Below, piece after piece: positions 19,403 to 30,739 of a stretch of 64,000 bases of DNA (position 1 is the first letter of the stretch; each line of letters opens with the position of its first letter). Origin of the DNA: Achromobacter sp. Marseille-Q4962 (lineage in GTDB: Bacteria > Pseudomonadota > Gammaproteobacteria > Burkholderiales > Burkholderiaceae_B). The notes under the pieces were generated by a model. The model saw only the letters and a program-made list of their open reading frames with translations, was not told the DNA's origin and made no database searches. The translations under genes and the position numbers were made by a program. The stretch lies in NCBI RefSeq assembly GCF_943737005.1, contig NZ_CALSFU010000016.1, positions 85,356 through 149,355 on the forward strand. The letters run 5' to 3'.

Positions 19403-21363
19403 CAGATGTCGAGCTCCGCGAGGTTGCCCTTCTCTTCGATCCAGGCGCGACGCTGCGACGACTCTCCCTTGCCCATGAGCATGTCGAACATGCGCGTGGT
19501 TTCTTCGGGGCTCAGGTCGCCATAGCCCACCGGCAGCAGGCGCCGCGTGTCGGGATTCATGGTGGTTTCCCAGAGCTGCTCGGGATTCATTTCGCCCAGG
19601 CCCTTGAAGCGGCTCACCGCCCAGGCGCCCTCGCGCACGCCTTCCTTGCGCAGCTTGTCCTGGGCGGCTTCGAGCTCGCCCTCGTCCAGGCAGTAGATCT
19701 TGCGCGCCGGGCGCTTGCCCGCGGCCGGCACGTCCAGGCGGAAGAGCGGCGGCTTGGCCACATACACGTGGCCCGCCTCGACCAGCCGGGGGAAGTGGCG
19801 GTAGAACAGCGTCAGCAGCAGCACCTGGATGTGCGAGCCGTCCACGTCCGCGTCGGAAAGAATGCAGATGCGGCCGTAGCGCAGCCCGGACAGGTCCGGA
19901 TTGTCGCCCGGGCCGTGGGGATCCACCCCGATGGCCACGGCGATGTCGTGGATCTCGTTGTTGGCGAACAGGCGGTCGCGGTCGACTTCCCAGGAATTCA
20001 GAACCTTGCCGCGCAGCGGCAGAATGGCCTGGAACTCCTTGTCGCGCCCCATCTTGGCCGAGCCGCCGGCCGAGTCGCCCTCCACCAGGAACACTTCGGT
20101 GCGGGTGGGGTCGCTGGCTTCGCAGTCGGTCAGCTTGCCGGGCAGCACCGCCACGCCCGAACTCTTGCGCTTTTCGACCTTCTGGGCCGAACGCTGGCGC
20201 GCCTGCGCCTGGCGGATGGCCAGCTCGGCGAGCTTCTTGCCGTACTCCACGTTGCTGTGCAGCCAGAGGTCCAGCGCGCTCTTGGAGAAACCGCCCACCA
20301 GGCGTACCGCGTCGCGGCTGTTCAGGCGCTCCTTGATCTGGCCCTGGAACTGCGGGTCGAGCACCTTGGCCGACAACACGAAGCTGGCGCGGGCGAACAC
20401 GTCTTCGGGCAGCAGCTTCACGCCCTTGGGCAGCAGGCTGTGCAGCTCGGCAAAGCCCTTGACCGCGCCGAACAGCCCCTCGCGCAGGCCGGACTCGTGC
20501 GTGCCGCCGGCCGGCGTGGGAATCAGGTTGACATAGGACTCCCGCACCACGTTGCCGTCTTCGGTCCAGGCCACGACCCATTGGGCGCCCTCGCCTTCGG
20601 CAAAGCTTTCGTGGTCGGGGCCGGCGTACTGCTCGCCCTCGAAGAAGGGCACCATGAGCTCGGCGCCGGCCAGGGCCTCCGACAGGTAGCCGCGCAGGCC
20701 GTCCTGGTACTGCCATGTCCTGGTGTCCCCGGTTTTCTCGTTGACCAGCAGCACTTTCACGCCCGGCAGGAGCACGGCCTTGCTGCGCAACAGATGCGTG
20801 AGCTCGCCCAGCGGGATGTTCGGGCTGTCGAAATAGCGGGCATCGGGCCAGACACGGACGCGGGTGCCGGATTTCTTGCGCCCCGCCTCGGGATACGGCG
20901 CGAGCGGCTCGGCCACCTCGCCGTCCTTGAAGATCAGACGGTTTACCGCCCCGTCGCGCCACACGACCACTTCGAGGCGGGTCGCCAGCGCATTGGTGAC
21001 GGAAACGCCCACGCCGTGCAGGCCGCCGGAGAACGCGTAGGCGCCGCCGCCCTGCTTGTCGAATTTGCCGCCGGCGTGCAGGCGGGTGAACACCAGCTCC
21101 ACGACCGGCGCGTTCTCTTCGGGATGCAGGCCCACGGGAATGCCGCGGCCGTCATCCTCGACGGAGACGCTGCCGTCGGCGTGCAGCGTGACCTGGATCT
21201 GCTTGCCGTAGCCGGCCAGGGCCTCGTCTGCGGCGTTGTCGATGACCTCCTGCACGACGTGCAGGGGGTTTTCGGTGCGGGTGTACATGCCCGGGCGCTG
21301 GCGCACGGGCTCCAGCCCCTTCAGAACGCGTATGGACGCCTCGGTGTAACGTGGTGTGGCCAA
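19402..21363 (-). CDS. parE: DNA topoisomerase IV subunit B
   Basis: This is the 653 aa ATPase subunit of topoisomerase IV. The GHKL ATPase domain contains EVIDNAADEALAGYG near residue 40 and AYAFSGGLHGVG; the TOPRIM domain has FLVEGDSAGGSAKMGRD near residue 430 and ILSDADVDGSHI. The start is a TTG at 21363 (read as Met-Ala-Thr-Pro-Arg-Tyr), with a short GGGGAT stretch upstream; no ATG or GTG gives the family N-terminus, and upstream codons in the open frame are not ParE-like. It is the first gene of parE-ycxB-like-parC. Confidence 0.94.
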   Translation of the reverse strand: MATPRYTEASIRVLKGLEPVRQRPGMYTRTENPLHVVQEVIDNAADEALAGYGKQIQVTLHADGSVSVEDDGRGIPVGLHPEENAPVVELVFTRLHAGGKFDKQGGGAYAFSGGLHGVGVSVTNALATRLEVVVWRDGAVNRLIFKDGEVAEPLAPYPEAGRKKSGTRVRVWPDARYFDSPNIPLGELTHLLRSKAVLLPGVKVLLVNEKTGDTRTWQYQDGLRGYLSEALAGAELMVPFFEGEQYAGPDHESFAEGEGAQWVVAWTEDGNVVRESYVNLIPTPAGGTHESGLREGLFGAVKGFAELHSLLPKGVKLLPEDVFARASFVLSAKVLDPQFQGQIKERLNSRDAVRLVGGFSKSALDLWLHSNVEYGKKLAELAIRQAQARQRSAQKVEKRKSSGVAVLPGKLTDCEASDPTRTEVFLVEGDSAGGSAKMGRDKEFQAILPLRGKVLNSWEVDRDRLFANNEIHDIAVAIGVDPHGPGDNPDLSGLRYGRICILSDADVDGSHIQVLLLTLFYRHFPRLVEAGHVYVAKPPLFRLDVPAAGKRPARKIYCLDEGELEAAQDKLRKEGVREGAWAVSRFKGLGEMNPEQLWETTMNPDTRRLLPVGYGDLSPEETTRMFDMLMGKGESSQRRAWIEEKGNLAELDI

Positions 21364-21672
21364 GTTATCCCCAACATCTGTGGAAAAAAACCGACATTTT
21401 ACGGACAAGCCCAGGTTCTGCGCGGCTCCCGCTGGGTTGCGCACGACCTGAGCAGCCGTGAATTCGGTACGATGACATCTTGCTTTCCGCGCTGCGCGCC
21501 CGGTCCGCGGACCGCGCTGCGGCATTTGCGCCGCAACATGCTACACAAAAGCCGCAAAGCCTGTTGTTATGGACAGTGGTATGCTTTAATCCATCCCACA
21601 AACTAGAACAACGGGCGCGTCCCTTTTTTTCTTCGTCTTTCGCGCCTCGTGCAGCCGAATAGAGAACCCCCC
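21364..21672. other. Intergenic region between divergent parE and trxA
   Basis: No gene is seen in this stretch. The left end carries the parE leader, including AT-rich TTATCCCCA and TGTGGAAAA stretches that resemble degenerate DnaA boxes. The right half holds a candidate extended -10 promoter for trxA and a roughly 85-base leader ending at the trxA start. Confidence 0.6.
21577..21585 (+). promoter_or_regulatory. Candidate extended -10 promoter of trxA
   Basis: TGGTATGCT (TG-N-TATGCT) is an extended -10 match, and no good -35 lies 17 bases upstream. It is the best sigma-70-like element before trxA. Confidence 0.4.
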
Positions 21673-21999
21673 ATGAGCGACCAAATCAAGAACGTCAGCG
21701 ATGCGAGCTTCGAGGCCGATGTGCTGAAATCCGGCCAGCCGGTGCTGGTGGACTACTGGGCTGCCTGGTGTGGCCCCTGCAAGATGATTGCTCCGATCCT
21801 CGAGGAAGTGGCCACCGAGTACGCCGGCCGCCTCACGGTCGCCAAGCTGAACGTGGACGAAAACCAGGGCACCGCGGCCAAGTACGGTATCCGCGGCATT
21901 CCCACCCTCATGCTCTTCAAGGACGGCCAGGCCGCCGCCACCAAGGTGGGCGCCTTGTCCAAATCGCAACTCACCGCGTTCCTGGACGGCGCGCTCTAA
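21673..21999 (+). CDS. trxA: Thioredoxin 1
   Basis: This is a 108 aa thioredoxin, a cytoplasmic dithiol reductant for ribonucleotide reductase, methionine sulfoxide reductase and others. The active site WCGPCK is at residues 32-37 (Cys33 and Cys36), with Asp27 in VLVDYWAAW and the cis-proline in [13 protein letters not shown] 21673 gives the standard [11 protein letters not shown]-terminus. The rho gene follows after about 115 bases, an arrangement widespread in proteobacteria, with a GC-rich hairpin between them. Confidence 0.97.
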   Translation: MSDQIKNVSDASFEADVLKSGQPVLVDYWAAWCGPCKMIAPILEEVATEYAGRLTVAKLNVDENQGTAAKYGIRGIPTLMLFKDGQAAATKVGALSKSQLTAFLDGAL

Positions 22000-22018
22000 A
22001 GCCCCCGCCCGGAACGCA

Positions 22019-22041
22019 GGCGCCGCCCTTGCGGCGGCGCC
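22019..22041 (+). terminator. GC hairpin between trxA and rho, attenuator or weak terminator
   Basis: Perfect 9-base stem GGCGCCGCC (22019-22027) and GGCGGCGCC (22033-22041) without a following T-run. It may stabilise the trxA 3' end. A C-rich stretch (CTTCCCCCC) lies between it and the rho start and could serve Rho autoregulation. Confidence 0.4.
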
Positions 22042-22113
22042 CGTTCAGAACCGCGCGGGCCCGTCCGTGGCGCGCCGCCAGAAATCTCCTTACTTCCCCC
22101 CAAATTCACCGCG

Positions 22114-23373
22114 ATGCACCTCAACGAACTGAAGGCGCTGCACGTCTCGCAGTTGCTGGAAATGGCCGCTGGCCTGGAAATCGAGAACGCCAACCGCCTG
22201 CGCAAGCAGGAGCTCATGTTCGCCATCATGAAACGGCGCGCCAAGCAGGGCGAGCAGATCTTCGGCGACGGCGTGCTGGAAGTCCTGCCCGACGGGTTCG
22301 GTTTCCTGCGCTCGCCTGAAACCTCGTACCTGGCCAGCACGGACGACATCTACATCTCGCCGTCGCAGATCCGCCGCTTCAACCTGCACACCGGCGACTC
22401 CATCGAAGGCGAGGTCCGCACGCCCAAGGACGGCGAGCGCTACTTCGCCCTGGTGAAGGTGGACAAGGTCAACGGCGCGCCGCCCGAAGCGATCAAGCAT
22501 CGCATCATGTTCGAGAACCTGACGCCGCTGCACCCGAACCAGCCGCTGCGCCTGGAACGCGACATCAAGAGCGAGGAAAACCTCACCGGCCGCATCCTGG
22601 ACATCTTCGCGCCCATCGGCAAGGGCCAGCGCGGCCTCATCGTCGCCAGCCCGAAGTCCGGCAAGACGGTGATGATGCAGCACATCGCCCACGCCATCAC
22701 CACGAACTACCCCGACGCCGTCATGATCGTGCTGCTGGTCGACGAGCGCCCCGAGGAAGTGACCGAAATGCAGCGTACGGTGCGCGGCGAAGTGGTGGCC
22801 TCCACCTTCGACGAACCCGCCACCCGTCACGTGCAGGTCGCCGAAATGGTCATCGAGAAGGCCAAGCGCCTGGTCGAAATGAAAAAGGACGTGGTGATCC
22901 TGCTGGATTCCATCACCCGCCTGGCCCGCGCCTACAACACGGTGGTGCCCGCCTCGGGCAAGGTGCTGACCGGCGGCGTGGACGCCAATGCCCTGCAGCG
23001 CCCCAAGCGCTTCTTCGGCGCCGCGCGCAACCTCGAGGAAGGCGGCTCGCTCACCATCCTGGGCACGGCGCTCATCGAGACCGGCAGCCGCATGGATGAA
23101 GTCATCTACGAAGAGTTCAAGGGCACCGGCAACTCCGAAGTCCACCTCGAACGCCGCCTGGCCGAAAAGCGCGTCTACCCCGCCATCAACCTGAACAAGT
23201 CGGGCACGCGCCGCGAAGAGCTGCTGATCGCGCCCGACCTGCTGCAGAAGGTGTGGGTGCTGCGCAAGTTCATCCACGACATGGACGAGGTCCAGTCCAT
23301 GGAGTTCATTCTCGACAAGATGCGCGCCACCAAGACCAACGCCGAATTCTTCGACATGATGAAGAAGAAGTAA
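22114..23373 (+). CDS. rho: Transcription termination factor Rho
   Basis: This is the 419 aa hexameric RNA-dependent ATPase helicase that ends transcription at Rho-dependent sites. The N-terminal helical domain ([18 protein letters not shown]) is followed by the cold-shock-like RNA-binding domain ([17 protein letters not shown], residues 51-67). The Walker A is [10 protein letters not shown] near residue 181, Walker B is [17 protein letters not shown] near residue 262, and the Q- and R-loop regions ([24 protein letters not shown]) are intact. Length equals the E. coli protein (419 aa). No clear Shine-Dalgarno precedes the ATG. A strong terminator follows. Confidence 0.98.
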   Translation: MHLNELKALHVSQLLEMAAGLEIENANRLRKQELMFAIMKRRAKQGEQIFGDGVLEVLPDGFGFLRSPETSYLASTDDIYISPSQIRRFNLHTGDSIEGEVRTPKDGERYFALVKVDKVNGAPPEAIKHRIMFENLTPLHPNQPLRLERDIKSEENLTGRILDIFAPIGKGQRGLIVASPKSGKTVMMQHIAHAITTNYPDAVMIVLLVDERPEEVTEMQRTVRGEVVASTFDEPATRHVQVAEMVIEKAKRLVEMKKDVVILLDSITRLARAYNTVVPASGKVLTGGVDANALQRPKRFFGAARNLEEGGSLTILGTALIETGSRMDEVIYEEFKGTGNSEVHLERRLAEKRVYPAINLNKSGTRREELLIAPDLLQKVWVLRKFIHDMDEVQSMEFILDKMRATKTNAEFFDMMKKK

Positions 23374-23397
23374 ACCGGCTCCGCGCCTCGGACCGAA

Positions 23398-23426
23398 CCG
23401 CCACCTCGCGTGGCGGTTTTGTTTTT
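23398..23426 (+). terminator. Terminator of rho
   Basis: Stem CCGCCAC (23398-23404) and GTGGCGG (23410-23416) followed by TTTTGTTTTT (23417-23426). Confidence 0.93.
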
Positions 23427-23444
23427 CTGGCGCCTCGCGGCGCG

Positions 23445-26400
23445 TCAGCGCCCGCCGGACTCGGGCCAGCTTTCGCCGGGGCCGGACTGCGGGCGCGCGG
23501 GCGATCCGGGGCCGGCCTGCGTCTCCTCCTCCGGCTCGATCTTCGGGTCGTCCCAGCTGCCCGTCACCCGGTATTGCACGGTCATGGCGCGCGCCAGGGG
23601 CTGCTTGAGAAGCCACTGCGTAACGAAGGCGCCCAGCCCGATCAGCGGATTCACCGCCAGCGCCGTCACCACCGCCGCGCCGCTGGCGTCCAGGTTGGGA
23701 ATCACCACGGCCTTCATGTCCCAGCGTTCCAGGATGAGGTTGACGCTGCCCGCCAGCACGATGGCCGCCACGGGGCCGTTGATCTTGTAGCCCTCGGTGG
23801 ACAGCAATCCATCCGCGAGCTTCAGCTGGCCGCGCACTGTATCGAACGGGAACCCCTCGCGCAGCAGATTGGTCGGGTTCACGTCCAGCCGGGCCAGGCG
23901 CTGCAGGGATTGCAGCGACAGCAGCTCCAGCAGGCGCGCGGTGCGCGAATTCACGTGCATGAAGCGCCCCTTGTCCAGGCTGACTTCGGCCTCGCCCGAC
24001 AGGTCGGCGATACGCTGCGTCCAGGGCAGGTTGCGCCAGGTCACGTTGCCCTTGACCGTGCCCGTGCCGCCCGAGGCCACCTGCTGGAACCCGATGCGGT
24101 CCAGGAAGCCGCCGAGGTCGGCGAACTTCACCTCCGCATCCACCGTCAGGCCGCGGTCGGCGCCGTCCAGCCGCCATTGCCCGGTTGCGTTGAGGCCGGC
24201 CTGGGGATTGGAGATGGCGAGCTGGTCCAGGCGCCAGCGGCGCCCCCGCTCCAGGTTGGTGCCGCGCACGGTGAGCGTGCCCAGCTTCTTGCCGTAGAGC
24301 AGAAACTCCTCGGCGCGCAGGTCCACCGCGGGAATATCGGACAGGTCGCTGCTGGATGACAGCGCCTGGTCCGCCTGGTTGGTATCGTCGGGGCCGCCCA
24401 GCGACAGGTGCTTCAGGCGCGCCGTGATCTGGCCGGCGATGGCGCCCGAGGCCTCGCGCCACTCCAGCGCGCCGGCGGCCTGCCTGGAGTCGATGTCCAC
24501 GCGCCATTGATTGGGAGCCGGGCGGGTGGCGAACAGGGTCAGCGAATGCAGCGTGTAGCCGCTCAGCCGCATCAGGCCGGTGGACAGGCTGACCCGGTCG
24601 ACCGGCGGCAGCATCGGCCGCGAGGCGCGCCGGCCTTTGCCGGGCGGCGCCTCGAACCCGTCGCCCACGGTTTCCCAGCCGTCGATGTCGGTTTCCGGCA
24701 TCTGCACATTGAAGCTCAACCCCCGGTCCGGCAGGCTCGCCGGCCGTCCGATCCCGATCGCCGCCTTGTTGAAATAGGACGCGGAAGCGTCGGCCGGGTC
24801 GTGCTCGAACAGCCCGTTGACCTCGTCGCCCAGCGTGAAGGTGAGCCAGCGCCGGTTGCGCGCTCCGTGGTCTTGCGCCGCGCCCCACTGCACCTTGAGC
24901 AGGCGCGATGCCTGCGCGGTCTTGCCCATGGGAGCGGGCATGTCGATGGCCATGCCCGCGAGGTCGGACTGCACGGCGATTTCCACCGCGCCGCCCTTCT
25001 GGTAGCCCAGCTGTCCGCGATAGCTCGCCTTGCCGCTGAACCGCGACATGGAAGGCGTGTTGCTCACCTGCGTGAGCTGCGACGCGGCCAGCGTGCCGTC
25101 GAACGCCAGCCTGTCGGAGGGCTGGCCCAGCTGCCCCGAAATGCGGGCCGGTCCCCCCAGGAACTGGCCGCGCAGCTCGGGCACCCGCAAGCCGGTTTCC
25201 GAGAACTCCAGCGTGCCCCGCAGCTGGGAAAGCGCGGGCATTTCCGGCATCAGGGAAAAGGTGTTGTCGGCAAAGGAAATACGGCCCTCCACCTGCGTGT
25301 CGTCGGCATTGAAAAGCGGCACGCGCAGCTTGAGCGCGAGGCGCCAGTCGCCCGTGCCGCGCGCTTCGTCCAGCGCGCCGTCCAGCAGGCCGCCCAGCGG
25401 CGAATTGGCGGCCATGGCCAGGTACGCCGGCACGGGCCCGGATGTCTGGCCGTCCACCAGCAGCTCGGCCTCGTGCTCCATGTTGGGAATGGTGGCGTTG
25501 ACCTGTCCCAGCGCCACCTTGTGCTCCGGGCCGGTGCGGGCCCAGGCGCCGCCGCGGCTGTCCAGGCTCAGGCTGACCTTGTCGATGCGGAAACTGCCCG
25601 ACAGGTTCTCGAGCACCGGCCAGCCCTTGCGATGGCCGTGGGCGGGCGCGTAATCCACCGTGGCGCCGGCGTAATTGCCGGCCAGCACGAATTCCCCCTC
25701 GTCCCCCGGGGCAGCGAAGGGAAAATCAGACAGGTCCCCGCGCAAAGTGAGCGCCGCGGCGCTCAGTTCTCCGGCCCGCAGCCCCGTGGACAGCCATTCG
25801 CGCGCATCCCGGTTCACTTCCAGCGGCAGGTAGCGATGGATGGCCGGCATGGCGGCGCGCACCAGCGTGCCGCTGATGTCGGCCCGGCCGGCCGCCGTCT
25901 TGCCCTGGGCATACCACTGCCCGCGCAGACGCAGTTCCAGGTCGGCGTTCTGCAGGCGCAATTGCCCCACGTCCAGATACCAGTTGCGCGCGTCGGCGCC
26001 CTTGATGCCCGCCGACAGCTCGAGCCGGTCCGCCTCCAGCCTGGGCTGCTCGAATATGCCCGGCAGGTCCGCCTGGACCTGCTCCGACACTGCCCGGACC
26101 GAGAGATCGGGCGCGCCCGGGCTGCGCGCAAAGGGCAGATCGCGGCCCGCGAGGAAGTCGCCCGGCTTGCCCTGGACGTGCACCTGGATTTGTCCGGCAC
26201 GCAGGGCCGGCCCGTCTTCCGCCGACCGCCACGCCAGCCCCCGGAGCGCGGCGTCCGCGGTCAGATCGGTGAACTTGCCATGCTCCAGCGCCAGCCAGGC
26301 CCGTGCGCCGATGCGTCCCGCCCACGGCGGCACGTCCAGCCAGGGCCGCCAGGCCGCGGGCTCGGCATCGTCCAGTTCGGCGTACAGCTGGCCGCTCCAG

Positions 26401-27131
26401 CTCGCGGGGTCGGCCGGATGCGCCGAGAACAGGCTGCGGTTGAACTCGCCGCGCAGGCCCAGCCGGCGGCCGAGCGCCGGTTCGGCCGCCGCGCTCAACG
26501 CAAAGCGGTGCGAAAGCTGGCCGTTCCTGACCAGCAGGTTCACATTGCGCAGCAGCAGCTCGGGGGCCTGCCGCCGTTCGTCCTGCCAGCGCAGCGTCGC
26601 GTCGCGTAAGACGATTTCGCGCTGGCGGGCCAGCCAGCGCAGCGCGGGATGGTTCAGGTCGGCCTGGTGGTCGCTCGTATTCAGGTCGATGGACTGCCCC
26701 GCCACCCACAGGTGATTGCCGGCATCGCGCCGCAGGGTGAGTTCGGGCCGGTCCACGCGCAACTGGATGAGCGTGGGCGACAGGGCCAGCACGCTGCGCC
26801 AGCCCAGCACCGCCGACACGGCGGGCAGCGTCAGGACCGGATCGGAGCCAGAGACGGAGCCGGAATCGGGGCTGGCTCCGTCGCCGCTTTCGTAGACCCG
26901 CACCCGGTCGAGGTCCAGCCGCGGATTGAGTCCCTGCCAGTCGGCCCGGATCTCGCCGATGCGCACCTGGGCGCCCAGGGTGCGGCTGGCGTACGCTTCG
27001 ATCTGGGGCCGCCATTCGTCGACACGGGGCAGCACCCAGTACCGCACGCCCAGCAAGCCGGCGGCCGCCACGCCATAAATGGCCAGCGCGCCCCAGAACA
27101 GGCAGCGGAGCACTTTTTTCGAAACAGACAC
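23445..27131 (-). CDS. yhdP: YhdP/AsmA-like large envelope protein (TIGR02099 family)
   Basis: This is a 1228 aa protein with one N-terminal membrane anchor (residues 9-33, [24 protein letters not shown]) and a very long beta-rich periplasmic part. Such AsmA-like proteins (YhdP, TamB, YdbH) are thought to form a hydrophobic groove that carries phospholipids between inner and outer membranes. The C-terminal AsmA-2-like region includes [27 protein letters not shown] near residues 1150-1176 and ends with [14 protein letters not shown], the hallmark of YhdP. The start is GTG 27131 ([12 protein letters not shown]), 81 bases from the divergent glnE start. Length matches E. coli YhdP (1266 aa). Confidence 0.9.
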   Translation of the reverse strand: MSVSKKVLRCLFWGALAIYGVAAAGLLGVRYWVLPRVDEWRPQIEAYASRTLGAQVRIGEIRADWQGLNPRLDLDRVRVYESGDGASPDSGSVSGSDPVLTLPAVSAVLGWRSVLALSPTLIQLRVDRPELTLRRDAGNHLWVAGQSIDLNTSDHQADLNHPALRWLARQREIVLRDATLRWQDERRQAPELLLRNVNLLVRNGQLSHRFALSAAAEPALGRRLGLRGEFNRSLFSAHPADPASWSGQLYAELDDAEPAAWRPWLDVPPWAGRIGARAWLALEHGKFTDLTADAALRGLAWRSAEDGPALRAGQIQVHVQGKPGDFLAGRDLPFARSPGAPDLSVRAVSEQVQADLPGIFEQPRLEADRLELSAGIKGADARNWYLDVGQLRLQNADLELRLRGQWYAQGKTAAGRADISGTLVRAAMPAIHRYLPLEVNRDAREWLSTGLRAGELSAAALTLRGDLSDFPFAAPGDEGEFVLAGNYAGATVDYAPAHGHRKGWPVLENLSGSFRIDKVSLSLDSRGGAWARTGPEHKVALGQVNATIPNMEHEAELLVDGQTSGPVPAYLAMAANSPLGGLLDGALDEARGTGDWRLALKLRVPLFNADDTQVEGRISFADNTFSLMPEMPALSQLRGTLEFSETGLRVPELRGQFLGGPARISGQLGQPSDRLAFDGTLAASQLTQVSNTPSMSRFSGKASYRGQLGYQKGGAVEIAVQSDLAGMAIDMPAPMGKTAQASRLLKVQWGAAQDHGARNRRWLTFTLGDEVNGLFEHDPADASASYFNKAAIGIGRPASLPDRGLSFNVQMPETDIDGWETVGDGFEAPPGKGRRASRPMLPPVDRVSLSTGLMRLSGYTLHSLTLFATRPAPNQWRVDIDSRQAAGALEWREASGAIAGQITARLKHLSLGGPDDTNQADQALSSSSDLSDIPAVDLRAEEFLLYGKKLGTLTVRGTNLERGRRWRLDQLAISNPQAGLNATGQWRLDGADRGLTVDAEVKFADLGGFLDRIGFQQVASGGTGTVKGNVTWRNLPWTQRIADLSGEAEVSLDKGRFMHVNSRTARLLELLSLQSLQRLARLDVNPTNLLREGFPFDTVRGQLKLADGLLSTEGYKINGPVAAIVLAGSVNLILERWDMKAVVIPNLDASGAAVVTALAVNPLIGLGAFVTQWLLKQPLARAMTVQYRVTGSWDDPKIEPEEETQAGPGSPARPQSGPGESWPESGGR

Positions 27132-27212
27132 GGGTCGATGGGCAGGAAGGAAGGTCTTGCGGTATCGTCCCCACTTATACCTGAAACCCGTGCCTTCTGC
27201 CGGCCTTTTGCC

Positions 27213-29984
27213 ATGTCAACTTCCGATCTGCTCGCCCCCGCCCTGGCCTGGTCCGGCCATTTGCGCCGGCGCCTCGATGCCCGCCCCGAACTGGCCGGCT
27301 GGCTGCGAACCGAGGCGCTCCAGCCCCTGACGCCCGCCCGCCTCGCCGCCTGGCGCGACGCGCTGGCCGGCACGGACGCCGCCGCGATTCTGCCGGTGGA
27401 CGCCTGCCGCGTCGTGCTGCGCCAATTGCGCGAACGCGTGTTCTGCACCCTCATCGTGCGCGACGTGGCGGGCCTGGCCGACCTCGAAGAAGTGGTGGGC
27501 GCCATGACCGCGCTGGCGGACCTGGCGGTCGGCGAAGCCTACCGCAGCGTGGCGGCCGAGATGGCCGGCGTGCATGGCGTGCCCATCGACCCGTCCACCG
27601 GCAAGCCCCAGGAAATGCTGATCCTGGGCATGGGCAAGCTGGGCGGATGCGAGCTCAATGTCTCCTCGGACATCGACCTCATCATGCTGTACGGCGAAGA
27701 AGGCGAAACCGGCGGGCCGCGGCGGATCAGCCATCATGAGTTCTACGGCCGGCTGACGCGCCGCATGATGCCGGTGCTGTCGGAGGTGGACGCACACGGG
27801 CAGGTCTTCCGCACCGACCTGCGCCTGCGGCCGGACGGCGACGCCGGCCCGCTGGCGTGGAGCCTCGACGCGCTGGAGCATTACCTGATCGGCCAGGGCC
27901 GCGAATGGGAGCGCTATGCCTGGCTGAAAGCGCGGCTGATGCCCGCGCATGCCTTCGCGGGCAGCGACAGCGCGCCGCAGGCGCGCCAGCTCGAAAGCCT
28001 GCGCGTGCCCTTCGTCTACCGCAAGTATTTCGATTTCGACGCGCTGGCCTCGCTGCGCGCGCTGCGCGAGCGCATCCGCCAGGACTGGCAGCGCCGCGCC
28101 ATGGCCCGCAACGGCATCGACAGCGCCAATAACATCAAGCTGGGCGACGGCGGCATCCGCGAAATCGAATTCGTGGTCCAGCTAGCGCAACTGATCCGCG
28201 GCGGGCGCATGCCGGCCCTGCAGAAGCGCGGCCTGCTCGAAGCCCTGCAGGCCGAGGCCGCGGCCGGGCTGCTGCCCGAAGACGATGCCCGCCGGCTCGT
28301 GGAGGCTTACCGCTACCTGCGCCGCACCGAGCACATGCTGCAGTACCGCGAAGACGAGCAGACCCACTTGCTGCCCGGCGACGCGTCGCTGCGCGCGGCC
28401 CTGGCGCGGGCAATGGGCCTGGCGCCGGAGGAATTCGAGGCCACGCTGGCCGAGCACCGCGCATTCGTCTCGCGCACCTTCCGCAACGTTTTCCGGCTGG
28501 TCGGCATGGGCGATACGGAAGAGCCGGCCGCGCCCGGCGCCCGCGACGACGACGCCGCGGAAAACGACCTCGACGCCCAGATCCGCGAGGCGTTCGGCGA
28601 CCAGGCCGAAGACCTGCAGCGGCGCGCCGAGACCCTGCTTGCCAGCCACCGCGTGCGCAGCCTGCCCGACGGCAGCCGGCGCCGGCTCGAGACGCTGCTG
28701 CCGGCGGCGCTGCGCGCCGCGCTGCAGACGCCCGCCCCGGCCCAGGCCGCCGTGCGGCTGTTCGACCTCATCGAAACCATCGCCCAGCGCAGCGCCTATC
28801 TCGCCCTGCTGGCCGAATACCCCGACACGCTGGCGCGCGTGGCGCGCATGATGGCGGCCAGCCCCTGGGCGGCCCAGTACCTCACCCAGCATCCGCTGCT
28901 GCTGGACAGCCTGATCGACTGGCGCACGCTTTTCGAGCCGCTGGATTTCGCCCAGATCGGACGCCAGCTCGCCGCCGACCTCGACGCCTGCCGCCTGCCC
29001 GACGGCGAACCCGACATCGAGCGCCAGATGAACCTGATGCGCGACGTGCAGCGCCAGGCGAGCTTCCAGCTGCTGGCGCAGGACCTCGAAGGCGAGCTCT
29101 CGGTGGAAAAGCTGGCCGACCAGCTCTCGGCCCTGGCCGACCTGCTGCTCACCGAAACCATCCGGCGCGTCTGGCCGCTGGTTAACCGCAAGGCGGGCGC
29201 GGAGCCGCGTTTCGCCGTCATTGCCTACGGCAAGCTGGGAGGCAAGGAACTGGGCTACGCCTCCGACCTGGACCTGGTGTTCCTCTACGACGATCCGCGC
29301 GAGGACGCCTACGAGGTCTACGCCAAGCTGGGCCGGCGCATGACCTCCTGGCTGTCCACCATGACGTCTTCCGGACGGCTTTACGAAGTGGACCTGCGGC
29401 TGCGGCCCGACGGCGATGCCGGCCTGCTGGCCGTTTCCGTGGAAGCCTTCGAGCAATACCAGCGCCAGCATGCCTGGGCCTGGGAACACCAGGCGCTGAC
29501 CCGCGCCCGGTACGCGGCGGGCAACGCCGAGGTAGGCGCGCGCTTCGAGCAGATCCGCGAAGAGATCCTGCTCCTGCCGCGCGACCCCCTGGCCCTGCGC
29601 AAGGACGTGCTGGAAATGCGGGACAAGATCGGCGCCGGCCACCCGAACCCCAGCGGGCTTTTCGATCTGAAGCACGATCGGGGCGGCATGGTCGATGTGG
29701 AGTTCGTCACCCAGTACCTGGTGCTCTGCCATGCGCGCACCCACCCGGTGCTGGTGCGCAACCTCGGCAATATCGCCCTGCTGCGGCTGGCCGGCGAAGC
29801 CGGACTGATACCGGCCGACCTCGCCCTGCGGGCGGGCGATGCCTATCGCACGCTGCGCCGCGCGCAGCACCAGCTCAGGCTGCAGGGCGTGGAAAAGGCC
29901 CGCGTGGCGCCCGACCAGCTCCAGGACGAACGCGCCTCGGTGCGCCGGCTATGGGACACCGTGCTCGGCGGCAACTCGTCGTAA
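27213..29984 (+). CDS. glnE: Bifunctional glutamine synthetase adenylyltransferase/adenylyl-removing enzyme
   Basis: This is a 923 aa enzyme that adds or removes AMP on glutamine synthetase in response to PII and glutamine, controlling nitrogen assimilation. It contains two nucleotidyltransferase domains: the deadenylylation domain with [16 protein letters not shown] near residues 148-163, and the adenylylation domain with [19 protein letters not shown] near residues 675-693. Each supplies the G-S/x-x-x-D-x-D metal site. ATG 27213 gives [19 protein letters not shown]. The open frame continues upstream through yhdP antisense and was not used. Length is close to E. coli GlnE (946 aa). Confidence 0.96.
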   Translation: MSTSDLLAPALAWSGHLRRRLDARPELAGWLRTEALQPLTPARLAAWRDALAGTDAAAILPVDACRVVLRQLRERVFCTLIVRDVAGLADLEEVVGAMTALADLAVGEAYRSVAAEMAGVHGVPIDPSTGKPQEMLILGMGKLGGCELNVSSDIDLIMLYGEEGETGGPRRISHHEFYGRLTRRMMPVLSEVDAHGQVFRTDLRLRPDGDAGPLAWSLDALEHYLIGQGREWERYAWLKARLMPAHAFAGSDSAPQARQLESLRVPFVYRKYFDFDALASLRALRERIRQDWQRRAMARNGIDSANNIKLGDGGIREIEFVVQLAQLIRGGRMPALQKRGLLEALQAEAAAGLLPEDDARRLVEAYRYLRRTEHMLQYREDEQTHLLPGDASLRAALARAMGLAPEEFEATLAEHRAFVSRTFRNVFRLVGMGDTEEPAAPGARDDDAAENDLDAQIREAFGDQAEDLQRRAETLLASHRVRSLPDGSRRRLETLLPAALRAALQTPAPAQAAVRLFDLIETIAQRSAYLALLAEYPDTLARVARMMAASPWAAQYLTQHPLLLDSLIDWRTLFEPLDFAQIGRQLAADLDACRLPDGEPDIERQMNLMRDVQRQASFQLLAQDLEGELSVEKLADQLSALADLLLTETIRRVWPLVNRKAGAEPRFAVIAYGKLGGKELGYASDLDLVFLYDDPREDAYEVYAKLGRRMTSWLSTMTSSGRLYEVDLRLRPDGDAGLLAVSVEAFEQYQRQHAWAWEHQALTRARYAAGNAEVGARFEQIREEILLLPRDPLALRKDVLEMRDKIGAGHPNPSGLFDLKHDRGGMVDVEFVTQYLVLCHARTHPVLVRNLGNIALLRLAGEAGLIPADLALRAGDAYRTLRRAQHQLRLQGVEKARVAPDQLQDERASVRRLWDTVLGGNSS

Positions 29985-30019
29985 AATAAGGATTTTTACG
30001 CTTTGCCCCAGAGTCAGCC

Positions 30020-30694
30020 ATGTCCGAACTCGTGCGCCCCAAACTCGAATTGCCCGCCGGCCGCCGCAAGGTGCTGCTGCACTCGTGCTGCGCGCCCTGT
30101 TCCGGCGAGGTCATGGAGGCCATGACCGCTTCCGGCATCGACTACGCCATCTACTTCTACAACCCGAACATCCATCCGGTCAAAGAGTACGAAATCCGCA
30201 AGCAGGAGAACATCCGCTTCGCGCAGCAGCACGGCATCGAGTTCATCGATGCCGACTACGACATGGACAACTGGTTCGAGCGGGTCAAGGGACTGGAAAA
30301 CGAACCCGAACGCGGCGAGCGCTGCACGGTCTGCTTCGACATGCGCTTCGAGCGCACCGCCCTGTATGCGCACGAACACGGCTTCGACACCATCACCAGC
30401 TCGCTGGGCATTTCGCGCTGGAAGGACATGAACCAGATCAACGGCTGCGGCGAACGCGCCGCCGCCCGCTATGACGACCTGGTCTACTGGACCTACAACT
30501 GGCGCAAGGGCGGCGGTTCGCAGCGCATGATCGAGATCTCCAAGCGCGAGAACTTCTACCAGCAGGAATACTGCGGCTGCGTGTACTCGCTGCGCGACAC
30601 CAACCGCCACCGCCGCGCCCAGGGCCGCGACCGCATCCACATCGGCGTGAAGTTCTACGGCAAGGAAGGTCTGGTCAGCGAGGAAAATCTGTAA
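30020..30694 (+). CDS. queH: Epoxyqueuosine reductase QueH
   Basis: This is a 224 aa enzyme of the QueH/DUF208 family, which performs the last step of queuosine tRNA modification, reducing epoxyqueuosine to queuosine. It is a non-homologous replacement for cobalamin-dependent QueG. The conserved cysteines lie in [14 protein letters not shown] (residues 19-32), [14 protein letters not shown] (near residues 100-113) and [11 protein letters not shown] (near 179-189). These probably hold a 4Fe-4S cluster and an extra metal. It follows glnE by 35 bases and may be co-transcribed. A hairpin-like inverted repeat spans its stop codon. Confidence 0.92.
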   Translation: MSELVRPKLELPAGRRKVLLHSCCAPCSGEVMEAMTASGIDYAIYFYNPNIHPVKEYEIRKQENIRFAQQHGIEFIDADYDMDNWFERVKGLENEPERGERCTVCFDMRFERTALYAHEHGFDTITSSLGISRWKDMNQINGCGERAAARYDDLVYWTYNWRKGGGSQRMIEISKRENFYQQEYCGCVYSLRDTNRHRRAQGRDRIHIGVKFYGKEGLVSEENL

Positions 30695-30702
30695 AGACCT
30701 GA

Positions 30703-30737
30703 CCAGGCGCGGCCGGCCAGGCGCGGCCGGCCAGGCC
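30703..30737. repeat. 14-base tandem repeat in the queH/araC convergent gap
   Basis: CCAGGCGCGGCCGG occurs at 30703-30716 and again at 30717-30730, then starts a third partial copy (CCAGGCC). It lies just downstream of queH. The pair CTGGTCAG (30671-30678) and CTGACCAG (30699-30706) forms a 20-base-loop hairpin around the queH stop. Confidence 0.7.
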
Positions 30738-30739
30738 AG

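Noticed and set aside
21361..21390. TTATCCCCA and TGTGGAAAA near parE as DnaA boxes or a replication origin.
   Set aside because: Both are degenerate matches, no cluster of boxes exists and no dnaA/dnaN/gyrB genes are near.
24408..26609. A 733-codon open frame on the plus strand inside yhdP, and similar long frames at 5729-8191, 16348-18786 and 28182-29870.
   Set aside because: They are complementary-strand shadows of yhdP, pilus/dadA-region, parC and glnE genes. They are rich in Arg, Gly, His and Gln, lack domains and come from GC-rich third-position bias.
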